Shown here piece after piece: positions 24,188 through 36,471 of a DNA stretch of 64,000 nt. The position numbers and the translations under genes were made by a program. Origin of the DNA: Adiantum capillus-veneris (lineage: Eukaryota; Streptophyta; Polypodiopsida; Polypodiales; Pteridaceae); the NCBI GenBank assembly GCA_014529385.2, contig CM043966.1:91556587-91620586 (forward strand), read 5' to 3'. Position 1 is the first letter of the stretch. Every line of letters begins with the position of its first letter. Under the pieces are notes generated by a model. The model was given only the letters and a program-made list of their open reading frames with translations, did no database searches and had not been told where the DNA came from.

Positions 24188-26245
24188 ATGAGCCGGGGTG
24201 GGAGGTAAAGATGGAGAATTTAGAGCAGATGATGAAGATGATTGCAGAGTTAAGCGCAAATGGTTTTAATGATAAGTCAACAGTTCCAGATTTTTTGAAG
24301 ATGCTTCAATTGGTTCAAGGATCTCTGCTTGAAATGGAGACCGTAAAGAAGAAAATTCAAATGGATGAAGCTTTGGATGTAGCTTTAGATGCAGTATACG
24401 ACTAGAGACGACTCTTTGATGGATACGATCCAGAGGGCTACCTTGAGTGCTATGAGATGGATACCAAGGTAAGAGGGATACCAGAAGAATTGATGATCAA
24501 ATCTTTTGAGCAGTTAGTGAGTTCATATGTGAAGGAGCGGATTCAAGAGGTTACTAGAGCTTGCGACGACGACTGGGAGTATTTCAAAGAAGCTATTGTG
24601 CAAGTACGTTATGAGCAGTATGAAAGCTATTAAAAATAGAGTGCAAGTCTACCGGACTACACATATATCCGAGGACAAGTACAATCAAAGTTAGAAGCTT
24701 TGATTGATGAGTTTATTGTGCAGGATGCTACTTCCTTACAGGCTAATGATGACAACATAGTTGAAGCTGTATATGAAAATTTGGGTTTAGTAGATGTTGT
24801 GCATGAAGTAGAAGTCTTTGAGGGTGAGGCTTTACAGCTTCAAGATACAGAAGGTGATTTTTGCAAAGAACATATACCTGTAGTACAAGAGGAAAAGAAA
24901 TCAGGGGATCAAAACAACAAAGTGGCTAAGGTCAGGAAGAAATTGTGCAGGTGAATGAGTGCAATCATATTCAAGTAAACGTGCAGGAAGATTCAGTTTT
25001 ACAGCTGATACTTTTGCTATTGAATCAGAATTTAGAGAAAAAATTTTCTGGTACAGATTCTACCATAGAGGTGATTGAAGATACTGGTACAGGTTTTGCC
25101 AAAGAGTTAATTAATGATACAGATGTCATAGGTCAAAGCAGGGCTATTGTTGAGAGCAGCAAGACCATGGATTTTGGTATACCAGATTTACCAAATTTGG
25201 ATGTAGCAGATTTTGAGGAGTTGGCTAAGCAAGAGTATGTGCTTGATTCAGAGGGGGTGCGAACTCCTTCATTGACAAGTGTTTGTGAAGCACAGCTACC
25301 AAATTGGAAAACTCATCTTGAACGTGATTATGATGATTCAGAGGGGGTGCAGACTCCTTTGACACGCTTCTGTGACCTAGAGGTACCGATCTAGAAGACT
25401 GATCCTGAATTTGATTATGGTGATTTAGAGAGGGAGCGAACTTCTTCTCTATCAAAAATTTGTGACACAAGGCTCGCACTATGGCAGAATGATCATGAAA
25501 TTGATGATGTTGATTCAAAGGGGGTGCATAGTGAAGTGCAATCTCTTGTTGATGAGTATGATTGGTTTCATTGCACCGATGATACAGACAGGGCAGTAGA
25601 TGAAATTTTCAATGTGCATGCTAAACTTTGTGCTACAGAAGTGCAAAGATATATGGATGAGGGTGAAAGACTTAAAGAGCAATTTACAACAGATGCATTT
25701 AGTATGCATGTCACATGTGGAGATCTTAGTTTACAGCAGCCTGAGATGTGCAAGATGGACGGGCCTTCTCAAGCAGTGGACCTAGATTTTATGTGCTTAC
25801 TGGACGAAGTTTTGGAAGGGTTCTCAACACAGATGCTAAGGATATCAATCAATCTAGATTCATGTATAAGACAGTTTGTTCAGATGCAGTAGATGATGAC
25901 CTTATGTAGTTGTTAGATGATGGTCTACTTGATTTTGAGCCTCTACAAGATAGAGAATTGTTTTCTGATGCATCTTTTGAGCCTAATGAAGAAAGTTTTG
26001 CCAGAGACTTGATGTATTCAAGTATGCATGATTGGGATTCCAATACTAGTGAGAGCAAAGGTGCACTGCCAATGCTTTTACCTGTGATTGATTATCAACA
26101 ATTGGATGAGCCAGTTGCACAGGGGATATGGCAACATTTTGTGCTACCTGATGTTATATGGAATTTGATACTACCCTATGATGTAGGGTATTTTGAGCTA
26201 GCTTTTGATCCAGGAGGTGACAGGTATATGCATGGTCCTAGGTAA
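24181..26245 (+). pseudogene. Gag-like protein of the 22164 element (broken)
   Basis: Frames begin at ATG 24181 ('MRNEPGW') or 24211 ('MENLEQMM'). An acidic, helix-rich protein follows. Around 24406-24640 the sequence 'LFDGYDPEGYLECYEM' and 'RGIPEELMIKSFEQLV' resembles the capsid region of plant gypsy Gags; this assignment is by pattern only. After a frame change at about 24945, an acidic part contains about 30-residue repeats with a 'DSEGV-TP' core (25245-25520). The last part (25524-26245) is also acidic. At least five stops or frameshifts occur. No zinc knuckle was found. Confidence 0.5.
25245..25530 (+). repeat. ~90-bp tandem repeats with a polypurine core
   Basis: The block GATT[CT]A[GA]AG followed by a G-rich run starts at 25245, 25335, 25422 and 25512 (spacings 90, 87, 90 bp, in frame). 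The core GATTCAGAGGGGGTG nearly equals the element's own polypurine tract at 30651-30663. Confidence 0.85.
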
Positions 26246-26767
26246 TTGACTTATATGCCATATGATCCACGCGGTTTGCATGAAGATTTGTGGGTTAATT
26301 TATGTTTATGCTGTAATGATTGGAAATTCTTGTATTTTCCCTGATCCTAGAGGAAGGTACAAAATTTTTAAAGGAATGCTCACAAAGGGACAAATGATTG
26401 GGTTCCCATTTGATCCCGGGGGCTACTGAAGTGCAAGTTCCAGATTTGAAGAGTACCAGTTATCTGTTGTAGCAGGTTTCATGGTACAAAGTTTTGTTTT
26501 CTAGATTTATGCTGAGTCAAGAGAGTTTTGGTTAGGCATTCAATAAGATTACATGGTTGGCTTCCAGCTGACTTCTTTGGACAATTGTTGAAGTATCTTT
26601 ACATCTTTTGAGTTGGTTCTGCTACCAGAACTTGAGGTAAAGGACTTGACGGCCATTCTGTGTGCAGAGAGAGTAAGGCATACTTGAGCTTGACAGGGTT
26701 CCTTAAAGAGAGCTTAATGGTCAAGCCGTGTGCATCATTAGCTGGAGCACTTGAGTCTGGCGGAGTT
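26246..26767. other. Element interior, no gene seen
   Basis: Non-coding stretch between the Gag-like frames and the nested copia LTR. Short frames only. Confidence 0.5.
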
Positions 26768-26958
26768 TGTTGGGGTTAAGGCCTATGTGCCTTAACCGGT
26801 CGCCCAGGTCATGGGCGCCCGCCCACTGTTACCCTATACTTATAGTGAGTATACTGTATAGGGGGAGCTTCCACTTCACTGTCTCCCCACCCACATCGTG
26901 TGTGCCTCCTTCTCTCTCTCTCTCACTCTCCGTCTGTGGTGCTCCCTGATCCCCTTCA
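26768..26958 (+). mobile_element. 5' LTR of the nested copia
   Basis: 191 bp, starting TGTTGGGG and ending CCTTCA, with a short CT tract (about 26910-26926). The interior starts two bases later with the primer site. Confidence 0.92.
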
Positions 26959-26960
26959 AT

Positions 26961-26972
26961 TGGTATAAGAGC
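26961..26972 (+). promoter_or_regulatory. Primer-binding site, variant of initiator-Met site
   Basis: TGGTATAAGAGC differs by one base from the standard TGGTATCAGAGC and follows the LTR end after 'AT'. Confidence 0.8.
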
Positions 26973-28381
26973 TATGGTGGCTGCGGAGAGCACGACGGCT
27001 TTGAGAGCTTCGAAGCGATAGCTTGCTCACTCTCGACGGTAGAGAGATTAAGAAAGCTTGGAAGCTGTGTGAGAATGCAATAGGAGCTTGGTGTGGTCAA
27101 GCTTGGTCGAGGAGGCGGTTGCGGCTTCCTTGGTGAGAGGAGCTTTTGAGCTCAGTGGAGCTCATTAGAGAAGTGCTCGGCGGAGGAGAGCATGACATTC
27201 GAGTTCTTGGATGTTGTTGTGACAGAGCTCTTGCGTTGGAGCTTGCATTGAGAGGACATTGCATCACGCAGAGTGGAGCAGGAGCAGGTTCAAGACTGTG
27301 TGCAGCTCGTTTTTGCCATTTCCGGGCTCTAAAACGCAGTTTTTTGCGTAGCTCTGTCATATAGAGTCAGATCTACATGATCCAGGAGTCTAGGTCAGGG
27401 TTTTGGCACGCTCCGGACGCGATGGTGATATCCATTTGCTGAAATTCTGCTTTGAATTACAGCAGGTACAGCAGCAGGTTTATTTGTGCACTTTCGGGTC
27501 CCAAAAACACTATTTTTGGTATATCTCACACACACGGAGTATTTTCTACAGCAACCAGCAAATTCATAGGTGTACACAGGTTTTTGGATATGCATTTTTC
27601 CAGAGAGCCACTCATGCGAGAGTGAGCTATGTTGCCATGGTCTTGGCGGTTTATGTATGCCATATATGGATTTGTGTATTTGTTTATGGCTGAGATTATT
27701 TGAGATTTGGCTCAATTTATAGAAGAAACTCTGTTGGATTTTATCCAGGTTCTCGCCATAGCTTCTACGTATCCGTAGGTTGCTCTTTGACAGTTTAGTG
27801 GTTGAGCTTACTCCCACTTTGACAGGTGATTTTCAGTCATCATTTGGTTGGAGTTTGGAGTCACTTGTGTATGCCCTTGTGTGCCGTATTTTGTATTGCG
27901 CATAGCGACAGATCTTGCAAGGTTTTGCGAAATGTTGCTATAGTTATCTGGCAGACATTTGGTCATCGATTGAAAGGTATTTTGGCAGTAATCATCACTC
28001 ACATGTATGTCATTTGAGGTGCCGTTGAGTGGTACTCCGGCAAGAGCGGGTATGCTCATATGTATGACTTTGTGAGGTGATTCCGGTCGAGTTTATTCCT
28101 GGATTGGCCATTGTGGCATATATTATTGTCTCTTTGAGGTTTAATGTTGAGATTTTGCTCCAGTTACAAAGGAGACTCTGCCAAAATTTTGTCAGATATT
28201 TATGCGTGATTGAGTCATATTGACTTGTGATTTTGTGCAAGGCTTTGCACGGTTATTGGTGCAACTTTGCATCAGATTTTACAGCCATATTTGCAGACTT
28301 TTGTTGATGCGATTCGAGCCAGTTTAGGGCTGATTTGGTTGACATTTGCTACTCATTGTTGGTTGCTCTTTTGAGAGCATT
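26973..28381 (+). other. Long leader of the nested copia
   Basis: About 1.4 kb of non-coding sequence separates the primer site from the Gag ATG. No domain is seen in any frame. Confidence 0.6.
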
Positions 28382-30067
28382 ATGGCTGATTTTTCATTTG
28401 ACTTCCAACGTTATGGTTTGACACAGTTTGATGGTGCATATTTTGTTGCTTGGAAGGAGCATATGCTTGTTGCATTGGCGGATTTGGGGCAGGATAAACC
28501 CTTGTGTGGTTTATCGGCGAAGCCCAAGTCTATGCGTGATGATGATTGACAGGATCTTGATGAGTTAGCAATGTCTACGATTTGTTTGCATCCGGTTGAG
28601 TCTGTTGACTGGTAGGTCTCGAGGGAGACTACAACTCATGCTTTATGGCAGAGTTTACATGCTATGTATGCGACATCCATGTCTACAGGGAAGTCTAGTC
28701 CCACTTCTATGTCCATGGGAGAGATTGATCCCACACGCAAGTCTCGACGGCATAGAGACTTGACATGTTGTCATTGTGGACATAGAGGGCACATTAGGCG
28801 TCGATGTTTCAGGCGTTTGAGACAACGGAGGCGACAGATGCGTGATGCAGATTTGGGCATGACAGATGCTAGTGAGATCAGTACAGTGGTTATTGAGTAT
28901 GCTTGTGACGGCGATGTCACATTTACATCTAGCTTGTCTTCAGACGATCTTATGTGTACGGATTGCATATCGGATTGCACATTGTCTTCATATTGGTTAC
29001 TAGATTCAGATGCTACTTTCCATGTCACGTCGCATCGTGAGTGGTTTAGCACGTTTTCTAGTGGGAGACTTGGTTGTGTGCACATGGTTGATGGTGCTGT
29101 GTATGACATTGAGGGTATAGGAGACGTATGTTTGTCCTTGCCCAGTGGTATGAGATTTACCCTGCGTCATGTGCGTTATGTGCCAGATCTGAGACGGGAT
29201 TTGATCTCAGTCAGACAGTTACGGGATAGTGGATGTCAGATTTTGCTACAAGAGCGAGATTTTGTGATGCATTTGGGTTCGCTAGTGATTGCGAGAGGTG
29301 CCAGGAGTGGTACAGGTTACCCATTGCATGTGGATCACGCGAGAGACGGTGCTGTCTCTGTGATCATGCAACCAGGTAGACAGCGAGAGAGCAGGCGAGT
29401 CTCTTTTGCTTGTGGGTTGCAGAATGCTTTGCATGGAGTGCATAGCAGTGACCTTGTTGTGCAGGTTGCGCCTACGGATGCACAGGTAGAGCGGGACAGC
29501 TCTAGTGAGTCACAGTAGGATGAGTCATCAGAGGTGATGACAGAGATGACTCACATGGATGCTGAGATGTCGGCTATTGTGGAGTCATTTCTTGATATGC
29601 TTATGCCAGAGCTTGATGCAGATTCAGGACAGATGGATACTCTTGGTACACATGTGATATGTGGTGGGCACGAGGAGTCACTCCAGAGCTCGGAGTCAGA
29701 GTGCCATGGTCTCTATGATAGGGGACAGGATTGCCATGAGTTGAGTTCTGAGTTGGAGGTGGCAGAGATTTCCAGGGTTGCATCAACGTTTGGTGTCCTC
29801 ATGTACAAGATGTTGATCTCGAGGCCCGACATAGCAGCTGCAATGGGAGCATTTGCAACAGGGTCGAGTAGTTGTTCAATGACTGATCTCGGCATAGAGC
29901 ATAGGGGAGGTTTGCAGGTATTGGACCGATACTTGCAGGAGTGCATGAGCTCTTGTAGACTCTTTGCAGAGCTTGGAGCTAGCTCTGTGTGGCTTCCGCA
30001 GCAGGATGTTTGTCTATCAGTAGAGCCGGATGCACTAGCTCATCGAGAGTCAGTGGGCATAGGTTGA
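28382..30067 (+). pseudogene. Gag-protease-RT-remnant ORF of the nested copia (three stops, no frameshift)
   Basis: A single frame of 562 codons runs from the ATG at 28382 ('MADFSFDFQRYG') to TGA at 30065-30067. It is broken only by TGA 28547-28549, TAG 28613-28615 and TAG 29516-29518. The Gag start has 'LTQFDGAYFVAWKEHM'; the middle of Gag is shortened. A zinc knuckle CHCGHRGHIRRRC (CX2CX4HX4C) is at about 28769-28807. Protease reads 'WLLDSDATFHVTSH' with Asp for the usual Gly in DSGA. Pre-integrase-like 'LRHVRYVPDLRRDLISV' follows. The frame then passes to 'MYKMLISRPDIAAAMGAF' (about 29802), the end of copia RT. The product could at most supply Gag-like functions. Confidence 0.85.
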
Positions 30068-30123
30068 GAGAATATCTCACCTTCTATTAGTTGTACACTA
30101 GTAGATCTTGCTTAAAGGCCTTT

Positions 30124-30134
30124 AAGTGGGAGGT
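30124..30134 (+). promoter_or_regulatory. Polypurine tract of the nested copia
   Basis: AAGTGGGAGGT directly before the 3' LTR, the usual copia form. Confidence 0.85.
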
Positions 30135-30415
<281 letters not shown>

Positions 30416-30420
30416 GAGTT

Positions 30421-30665
30421 CACCAAACAAGTTATCCATGATTGAATGCTTTGAAGATACGACAGATACAGTTCAGAGATTTTTGATGGATAGCTACCTA
30501 ATGAGCTAGAACATTGATAATAGGGTATAAGCCTTATTTCAATTTTCATATGTCTACCAGTTATGTGAGTCTGATGATGGTAAGGACCTTAAGGTACCTA
30601 AAGCAGATGCAGACTGAAGTGATGTTGGCACTGACCAAAGGCTATGCAGGTTCAGAGGGGGTGGA
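30421..30665 (+). other. End of the 22164-element interior with its polypurine tract
   Basis: Short non-coding or decayed stretch after the nested insertion. It ends in TTCAGAGGGGGTGGA (30651-30665), a polypurine tract adjoining the 3' LTR start TGTTGTGC at 30666. Confidence 0.7.
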
Positions 30666-31252
30666 TGTTGTGCAGCTCCACTGCCATGAAGGAAAAAAGA
30701 GCAGAGAAATGTAAGCTAAGCTTCTTTGAATCCTACACATTTATTGAGTAGTGATCAAGGCTTGTTAACATGACAAGTTTAATGATTAATGTATGCCAGA
30801 TGCTTCTTTAAAGGGCCAAAACATGCCTTAATGATGCTACAAAGTGATATTCTTGAAGTGGGCATGGATGGGATATTATGATCTAGAACTGCAGTGCTTG
30901 AAGTGCTCTATCAGTCTGTCTTTACGGCTCTTCGATTGGAGCTACGGTGAAGAAGTTATGGCATTCTGAAGTTTCAGATGATTGCAGATCCGTACTGGAT
31001 TGGGCAACTGCAGCTGAGGTGACAGAAATGAAATGAATGCATGGACCTAAAGTGATCACTTTGTGGAGCGCGTCGGTCCTTTCGGATCAGTGATCGGAGT
31101 TATGGTTGCCAAGATATTGGCCGTTAAAGATTCAACGGGGGTCGGTTCCGTACCGATCCGGTCGGCTCGCTTGGTGTCTCAGCTAGGAGTTTTTGTCTTT
31201 CATCCAGATTTTGGAATGCATGGATCAGTAATTGCTTTGAGGAGTATCATTT

Positions 31253-31511
31253 TTGGAATGTCGTCTCTTGGAATGCAATGAGTGCGGGATAAAACTAACA
31301 GAAGTAGGGCCAGGAAGCTGGCTATTTTCAACAAATGCAAAGACATGACAACTCTCCAAATGCAATCACTTACACTTGCATCTAGCACGCTTGTGGCAAG
31401 GTCCGCAACACTAAAATGGGCAACAAAACTCTCAATGATAATGTCGGTCGAGGGCGGCTGCAAAAAGATGTTGTTGATGGCAATGCTTTAATTGATATGT
31501 ATGCCAAATGG
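31253..31511 (+). pseudogene. PPR-protein gene fragment, 3' LTR copy
   Basis: This is the counterpart of 22753-23007 with the same blocks ('NVVSWNAM', 'GQEAGYFQQMQ', 'SPNAITYTCI', 'NALIDMYAK'). It keeps one extra codon (GTT) in the 'KDVVDGNAL' block and has a Cys where the 5' copy has Trp in 'TYTxI'. Both differences look closer to a normal PPR repeat. Confidence 0.83.
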
Positions 31512-32169
31512 GGTGCCCTTTAAGGGCCACTCACCCAAGCTTAAAAGGATTGGCCGCCCAAAGGCTCATCATAGGCCGCCTGCTCGATTAAGAGGCACTA
31601 TGGCCGCCCACTAAGGAAAAGGCCACCTGCCCAAGCCAATTAAATGGCCACCCAATGGGAAGTTTGGGGAGGGCATTAAGTGGGAAAAGGAGAGAAAACA
31701 AGAAGGCATGGCGGACAGATGACGAGGGCAAAGTGCAGGGGGGAGAGGGAGACTTGTGCTGGCAATAGGGAGCATTAGATGTTGTCGAGCAAGAAGGGAA
31801 ACAGGTTCATCTCACCAACGCGCACATTTTCGGGCCCGCTCCCACTCCCATTGAATTTCACGCACCGACATCTGATGGCTGCATGTCATCACTAACATTC
31901 ACGCACCACCTCAGTCATGGTGCTGTGACTGATGAACAAGACAAAATAGATATTTTTTTTAGGGGAAGCGGGGAAAAGCATCGAAGGCAATAAGGGAGGA
32001 AGAAGAACAAGGAGGAATGGGCTTTTCTCTAGCTCATAGAGACAAGGCAAAAGCACTCTCTCTCTCTCGTCCTCCGAGACCATAGAAGCAAGGGCTCTTC
32101 CTCTCGATCTCGGCTCATCATCGGCTACTACAAGGCAAGCAAGGCGAGGATCTTGAACAAGAAGGAAAG

Positions 32170-32171
<2 letters not shown>

Positions 32172-32213
<42 letters not shown>
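32172..32213. repeat. (CT)n microsatellite in the 3' LTR
   Basis: About 42 bp of CT. Confidence 0.95.
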
Positions 32214-32215
<2 letters not shown>

Positions 32216-32635
32216 GAGCTCGTACAAGGGAACCTCTCTCTCGTTCTTGAGCTAAAGAAGACGCAAGAAGGAATTTGAAGATAGTGACTGAAGACGTATC
32301 AAGTAGATGATCTAAGAAAACTGGCACAGTAGGATTTTGTTCATCGGTGGCAACTTAAATTAGTTATTTCTTTTTTATGAATCATGGAGCCGTTAACGGC
32401 CCGGGTAATCGTAACGGGAGCCTAAACTCCTTGATTTTAGTGAACCTAGGTGTCGATGTTGTTAACAATCCGACTTGGCTATTGCCAACAGAATGTACTC
32501 AGAGCTTAAATTGATTCATTGAAGGTTACAGTGATTGATAGAGCCGTTTTCACGTGTTGTTCTTGTTCTCTTGACACCTCCCACAGCCATAGGCTGGCGC
32601 CTGCCCCTCACTTTTCGAACACATATCCCCCAACA

Positions 32636-32830
32636 ACAGTCTATTGTAAACCACTAGTGAGTGAGGTGAGTAGATAAGAGTGCTATCACTCCAATAGGTA
32701 AACCAGCTCGATGTTGTACAACTCTAGTATCACTAGTGAAGATACGTGTATCCACCAAGGAACATTAGTGATGATGCCTATTGGTGGTAGTCATCCATGA
32801 GATGTACATGTTGAGATTGAAATCTCAATA
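32636..32830 (-). mobile_element. Minus-strand copia LTR, 5' part (split)
   Basis: On the minus strand it follows a polypurine tract TTGAGGGGGAG (plus 32831-32841) and begins TATTGAGATTTC, one base off the usual copia TGTTGAGATT. It continues at 21985-22163 across the inserted 10.5-kb element; joined length is about 370 bp. Confidence 0.65.
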
Positions 32831-33240
32831 CTCCCCCTCAAGCTCAATTCCATCGCTTGTATTCCAAAAATCACTCAAAATTGTCGTAGCTTCTCCGCTC
32901 CCAGATCCTTTGTGAAGATGTCAGCAACCTGCTCATCTGTCACCATGCACTCTTAAGGTCGATGTCACCTGCTAAGACCCTCTCTCTGATGAAGTTGTAG
33001 TGCACCTTGATGTGCTTTGTCTTGTCATGAAATAGTGGGTTTTGGGCCAATCATATGCTGCTAAGGTTTTCACAGTAGATGACAACCAGTCGTTGGACCT
33101 CTACTCAAAAGTTGTGAAGTAGCAACCCATCACATGTTGCGACTACAGTACCCGTGTACTCAAAAGAGAAACCATAGGTTTCTTCTTGCTGATCCATGTG
33201 ATAGCATCACTCCCAAGTGAGAACATCATTGGAATTCTTC
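32831..33240 (-). pseudogene. Copia RNase H end, minus strand
   Basis: The minus strand reads 'HDKTKHIKVHYNFIRERV' (about 33035-32985), the near-universal copia RNase H ending, followed in another frame by the 'ADIFTK'-type block and then the polypurine tract. Several stops and frame changes are present. Nothing upstream of RNase H is visible beyond about 33240, where an A run begins on the plus strand. Confidence 0.78.
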
Positions 33241-33299
33241 ATGCAAAAAAAAAAAGAGTTGCAAACGTGCATGAACTTATCCTTTTGATATTCTTAGCT

Positions 33300-33709
33300 T
33301 GTACTTTTGTCTCTTGAGAGCCTATATAAAGACCTCTCTTCTCCCACGTTCAATACACACTCTCTCAATAGCAACATCTCTCCTGCCTTGATGTCGGAGT
33401 TACCTTCTCTCCCTCAACTTCTCTCCCTCAACCTCTCACCCTCAACCCATCTCCATCTCCACCTCCCTCTAGATACCATCGGCTTCTTGAGTTCTCTTTC
33501 TCTCTTTCCCTTTTCTCTACCTCGATACCATGGCCCCAAAGCAATTAGATTGGAGCTCAAAGCATGCTAGTGTCATGCCACCTCCAAGGAAGGTGCAAAA
33601 GAAGGTATCATGTACTCCAATCATAACTCAAGCGGAGGTATTGACTTCACAAGAAGTTGAAGCTATCCAACCTCTAGCACGGGAGATAATCAAACATGTC
33701 GCTAATCCG
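33300..33709 (+). other. Possible first exon: TATA box, leader, ATG and splice-donor-like end
   Basis: CTATATAAAG lies at about 33321-33330. A CT-rich leader follows, then ACCATGG at 33527-33533 gives an ATG in strong context. The frame runs 'MAPKQLDWSSKHASVMPPPR' and on for 60 codons to 'VANP', where CCG|GTAAGA (GT at 33710-33711) matches a plant 5' splice site. In-frame reading would stop two codons later. No downstream exon or family was recognised. It could equally be a promoter and Gag start of an unknown element. Confidence 0.35.
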
Positions 33710-33846
33710 GTAAGATAAATTTATAGTTTTGCATTACTATTCATGTTCACCTGGGAAGCTAAGCATAGGGACTCCCTTAAACCGTCCAAGAAATGTGATT
33801 CTATCACAAGACAAGCATATGTTTTCATAGATTAGTGAAAGAACTG

Positions 33847-34140
33847 TTTGATAAATTGTCATTGTTTGCAAATTGTTATTGCTTGATAAATTGTTATTGT
33901 TTGATAAGTTGTTATTGGTTGATATGAAGAGTTGGTTGATTTGGTTTGAAGAATTATTTAAAGAGAAGAATTGTTGAAAGAATATATTTGTTCCTCGTGG
34001 ATAGCGAGATGATTCCACTGTTATCGAAAATTAAGATGAGGTTATCGACTCTCTTTTGTTCCTTACGATTAACATGATGCCTCATGGTTTAGCGGGATGC
34101 CTGGCGGTTAGCAAGATGCCTTGCGGTTAGCGAGATGGGA
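33847..34140. repeat. Short degenerate minisatellites (18-19 bp)
   Basis: About four units of TTGATAAATTGTTATTG at 33847-33930, and three units of about 19 bp like GCCTTGCGGTTAGCGAGAT at about 34078-34137. Confidence 0.65.
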
Positions 34141-36471
34141 AGGTTGCACAATTTGCGGTTAGCGAATAAATCCTTTGCAAAGGGTCTGTTGGTTAGACAT
34201 AGAAAGTCCGCGGGTAGCGGCAACTCATGAAAATTTAGAAATTTTATTTTTTTGAACTATAGGGTTGTCTTCGTTAGGCCTTGTTTGAATTGTTTTGGTA
34301 TTTTATAAGAGAACCTGTGTTTGGAATTGATTAAGGAACACTGTTTGTATACGTAAAACAGTGTAATAGTAATTAGAAAACAAGCTAAAAAGTGAGTGTG
34401 AGGTGGAAAGTGGGGCTGGCTCAGGTTTCCAGCCAAGGATGGGTGGTCTTGATTAGTCAAGAAACTCTCAGCTCCCTCTTATTAAGAGAAGCAAAATGAG
34501 AGACTCGTTGTGCCAAGAGTCGACATGTTCTAAATATATGTGTTCCTGAAAGCTATGGACCTGATTAGTCGGGTACTTTTCACAAGATTACCAATTAGTT
34601 TATACTATGTCTCATATCATATTTAGGGTTTATGAATGGCAATTGTGCCTCTTAAACATGGGGAAAAGACATTGTTTATGGATTCTAAATATTTCAATGG
34701 GATTTCATCTTTATTTTAGGAAACAACTTTCATTAGGATCCTTGATTTGTCGACTTGGCATGTGGCATATGATCCTTACAACCACGATCACTATGGATAG
34801 AGGACTCTTCTGTTGCTCATATATTTGCTTCATAGAAGCGGAGTAGGCTATCATGAATGGAACTTGAGAATAAGGGAAGGCCATCTATCAAGTTGCCCCA
34901 ATCTTCTCGGTGTTGGGGACCTCACAATAACCTACAATTGTATGCACTACTAGCCCAAGTTTTTGGTATGTTTTATGATCCAAATTCTATGAGCCTTCAC
35001 AAAAGAAGTTTGTATTCATGCATAGAGTCTCTAATATCAACCTTGGTCAATTTTGAGCTAAAAGTAAATAATCGTGATTATTTATTTTTGATCGAAAATG
35101 AACAATTTTTGCAATTCTTTCAATGGTCAGTCTTTTTGTGACATGTTTTAAGGCTTTGAGTCAAGTCAAAACTTAATTTGTCCTAAATTCTCAAGAAAAT
35201 GTAAATAATCTGAGTTTTTTCAAACTCTTGAAAATCTACCTCAAATGCATCCTTAATCTTACCCTATGGTTCATACAACTTTCATGAGCATAATCTCCAA
35301 TCGAATTTAGTGGTTGACAGTCTTTTGGTGTTGTTTCAAGCCGTAGACATGAAATTTTACAACTGCACATAAACAACTCAGATGATTCTTTTGGAGTGAG
35401 CAATGATTTGAGATCCACCTTGGATTCTAATTACCCTAATCCTAGGCTCGTCTGCAATTGGGTTGTGGAAGGTGTCCACAAACACTTGTTTTCTTGTTTT
35501 TTATGGTTTCTTGAGTCTTGAGGTTATGACTTGGCTTGTCCATCAATCATTCTCAAAATACTAACCTAATTCTACAATCCTACAAGATACTTAGCAAGTA
35601 CAATCTACTCCCAAGTTACCTCTACACAGCAAGAGACAACACTCTTAAGCTATGTGATTTTAAACAAAAACATTTACTCTAGGTGATCCTAGAGGAAGTT
35701 AAAGGACAACTACACAAGACGCTCTTGCTTTCCCTAGTTTAGGTATATTCATCCCCAGCAGTGGTGCCAAATGTGGATGGGTTTCCTAACCTCACTCTTA
35801 TCTTATTGCAAACATAGCAAGAACCACGAACATAATTGTCAATCCATGGGACGAAGCTGACTCGACTAGTGCATAGAGGCTACAAGAGGGTGTCAATATT
35901 TTGTAAAACAACAGACAACTCGCACATAACACAAGCTACACTCAAAGGACCTAAGTCATCAAAATATTGTCACTAATCGACAAGCAAAACATGATCGTTA
36001 TAGCATCAAATGACATCTGAATGTTATGAAACTTCTAGGACAAGTATATAAGACATAAACACACATGCTTATGGTCTCAAATCTCACTTTTGATGAAGTA
36101 CAAAAAACGAGATTATTAACATCAATGAAAAGTGAGCGTCATTAGCTCACACTCTGTATTTCTTATCCAAAAACTTAAAATTAACTTTGCAAAATTGGCT
36201 TGTATACCTTAGCCAAGGTTTCTTTGGTCAAAAACTAATGTTTTGGGAGGTCTAATTAAGGATAAATTGATACAATGTGGAAGCTTATAGCTCCGGCTCA
36301 TAGATTACAATATCCATTTGGTAAATAAGAGTTACAATATTCCTAATTTACCAAAAGAATAAGTGTTTTTACAATAAAGCTCCCAAAAAATGCTACATGG
36401 GTTATCTTGCTAAGTGTTTTTACAATAAAGCTCCCAAAAAATGTTACATGGGTTGGCTTGCTGCTAACAAT
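34141..36471. other. No gene seen
   Basis: AT-rich non-coding sequence. It contains a single copy of the AAATAATCGTGATTATTT core (about 35062) also found in the repeats at 19480-20080. Short open frames carry no recognisable domain. Confidence 0.5.
36361..36462. repeat. 51-bp direct tandem duplication
   Basis: The block AAGTGTTTTTACAATAAAGC and what follows occurs at 36361 and again at 36412 with three or so differences. Confidence 0.9.

Larger units (their letters stand above)
30666..32635 (+). mobile_element. 3' LTR of the 22164-32635 element
   Basis: 1,970 bp aligned with 22164-24165, including the PPR segment and a shorter CT tract (32172-32213). It ends CCCCAACA, with ACAG following. 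Confidence 0.9.

Noticed and set aside
35745-35790. CAGTGGTGCCAAATG as a primer-binding site
   Set aside because: No LTR end or paired repeat is found next to it.
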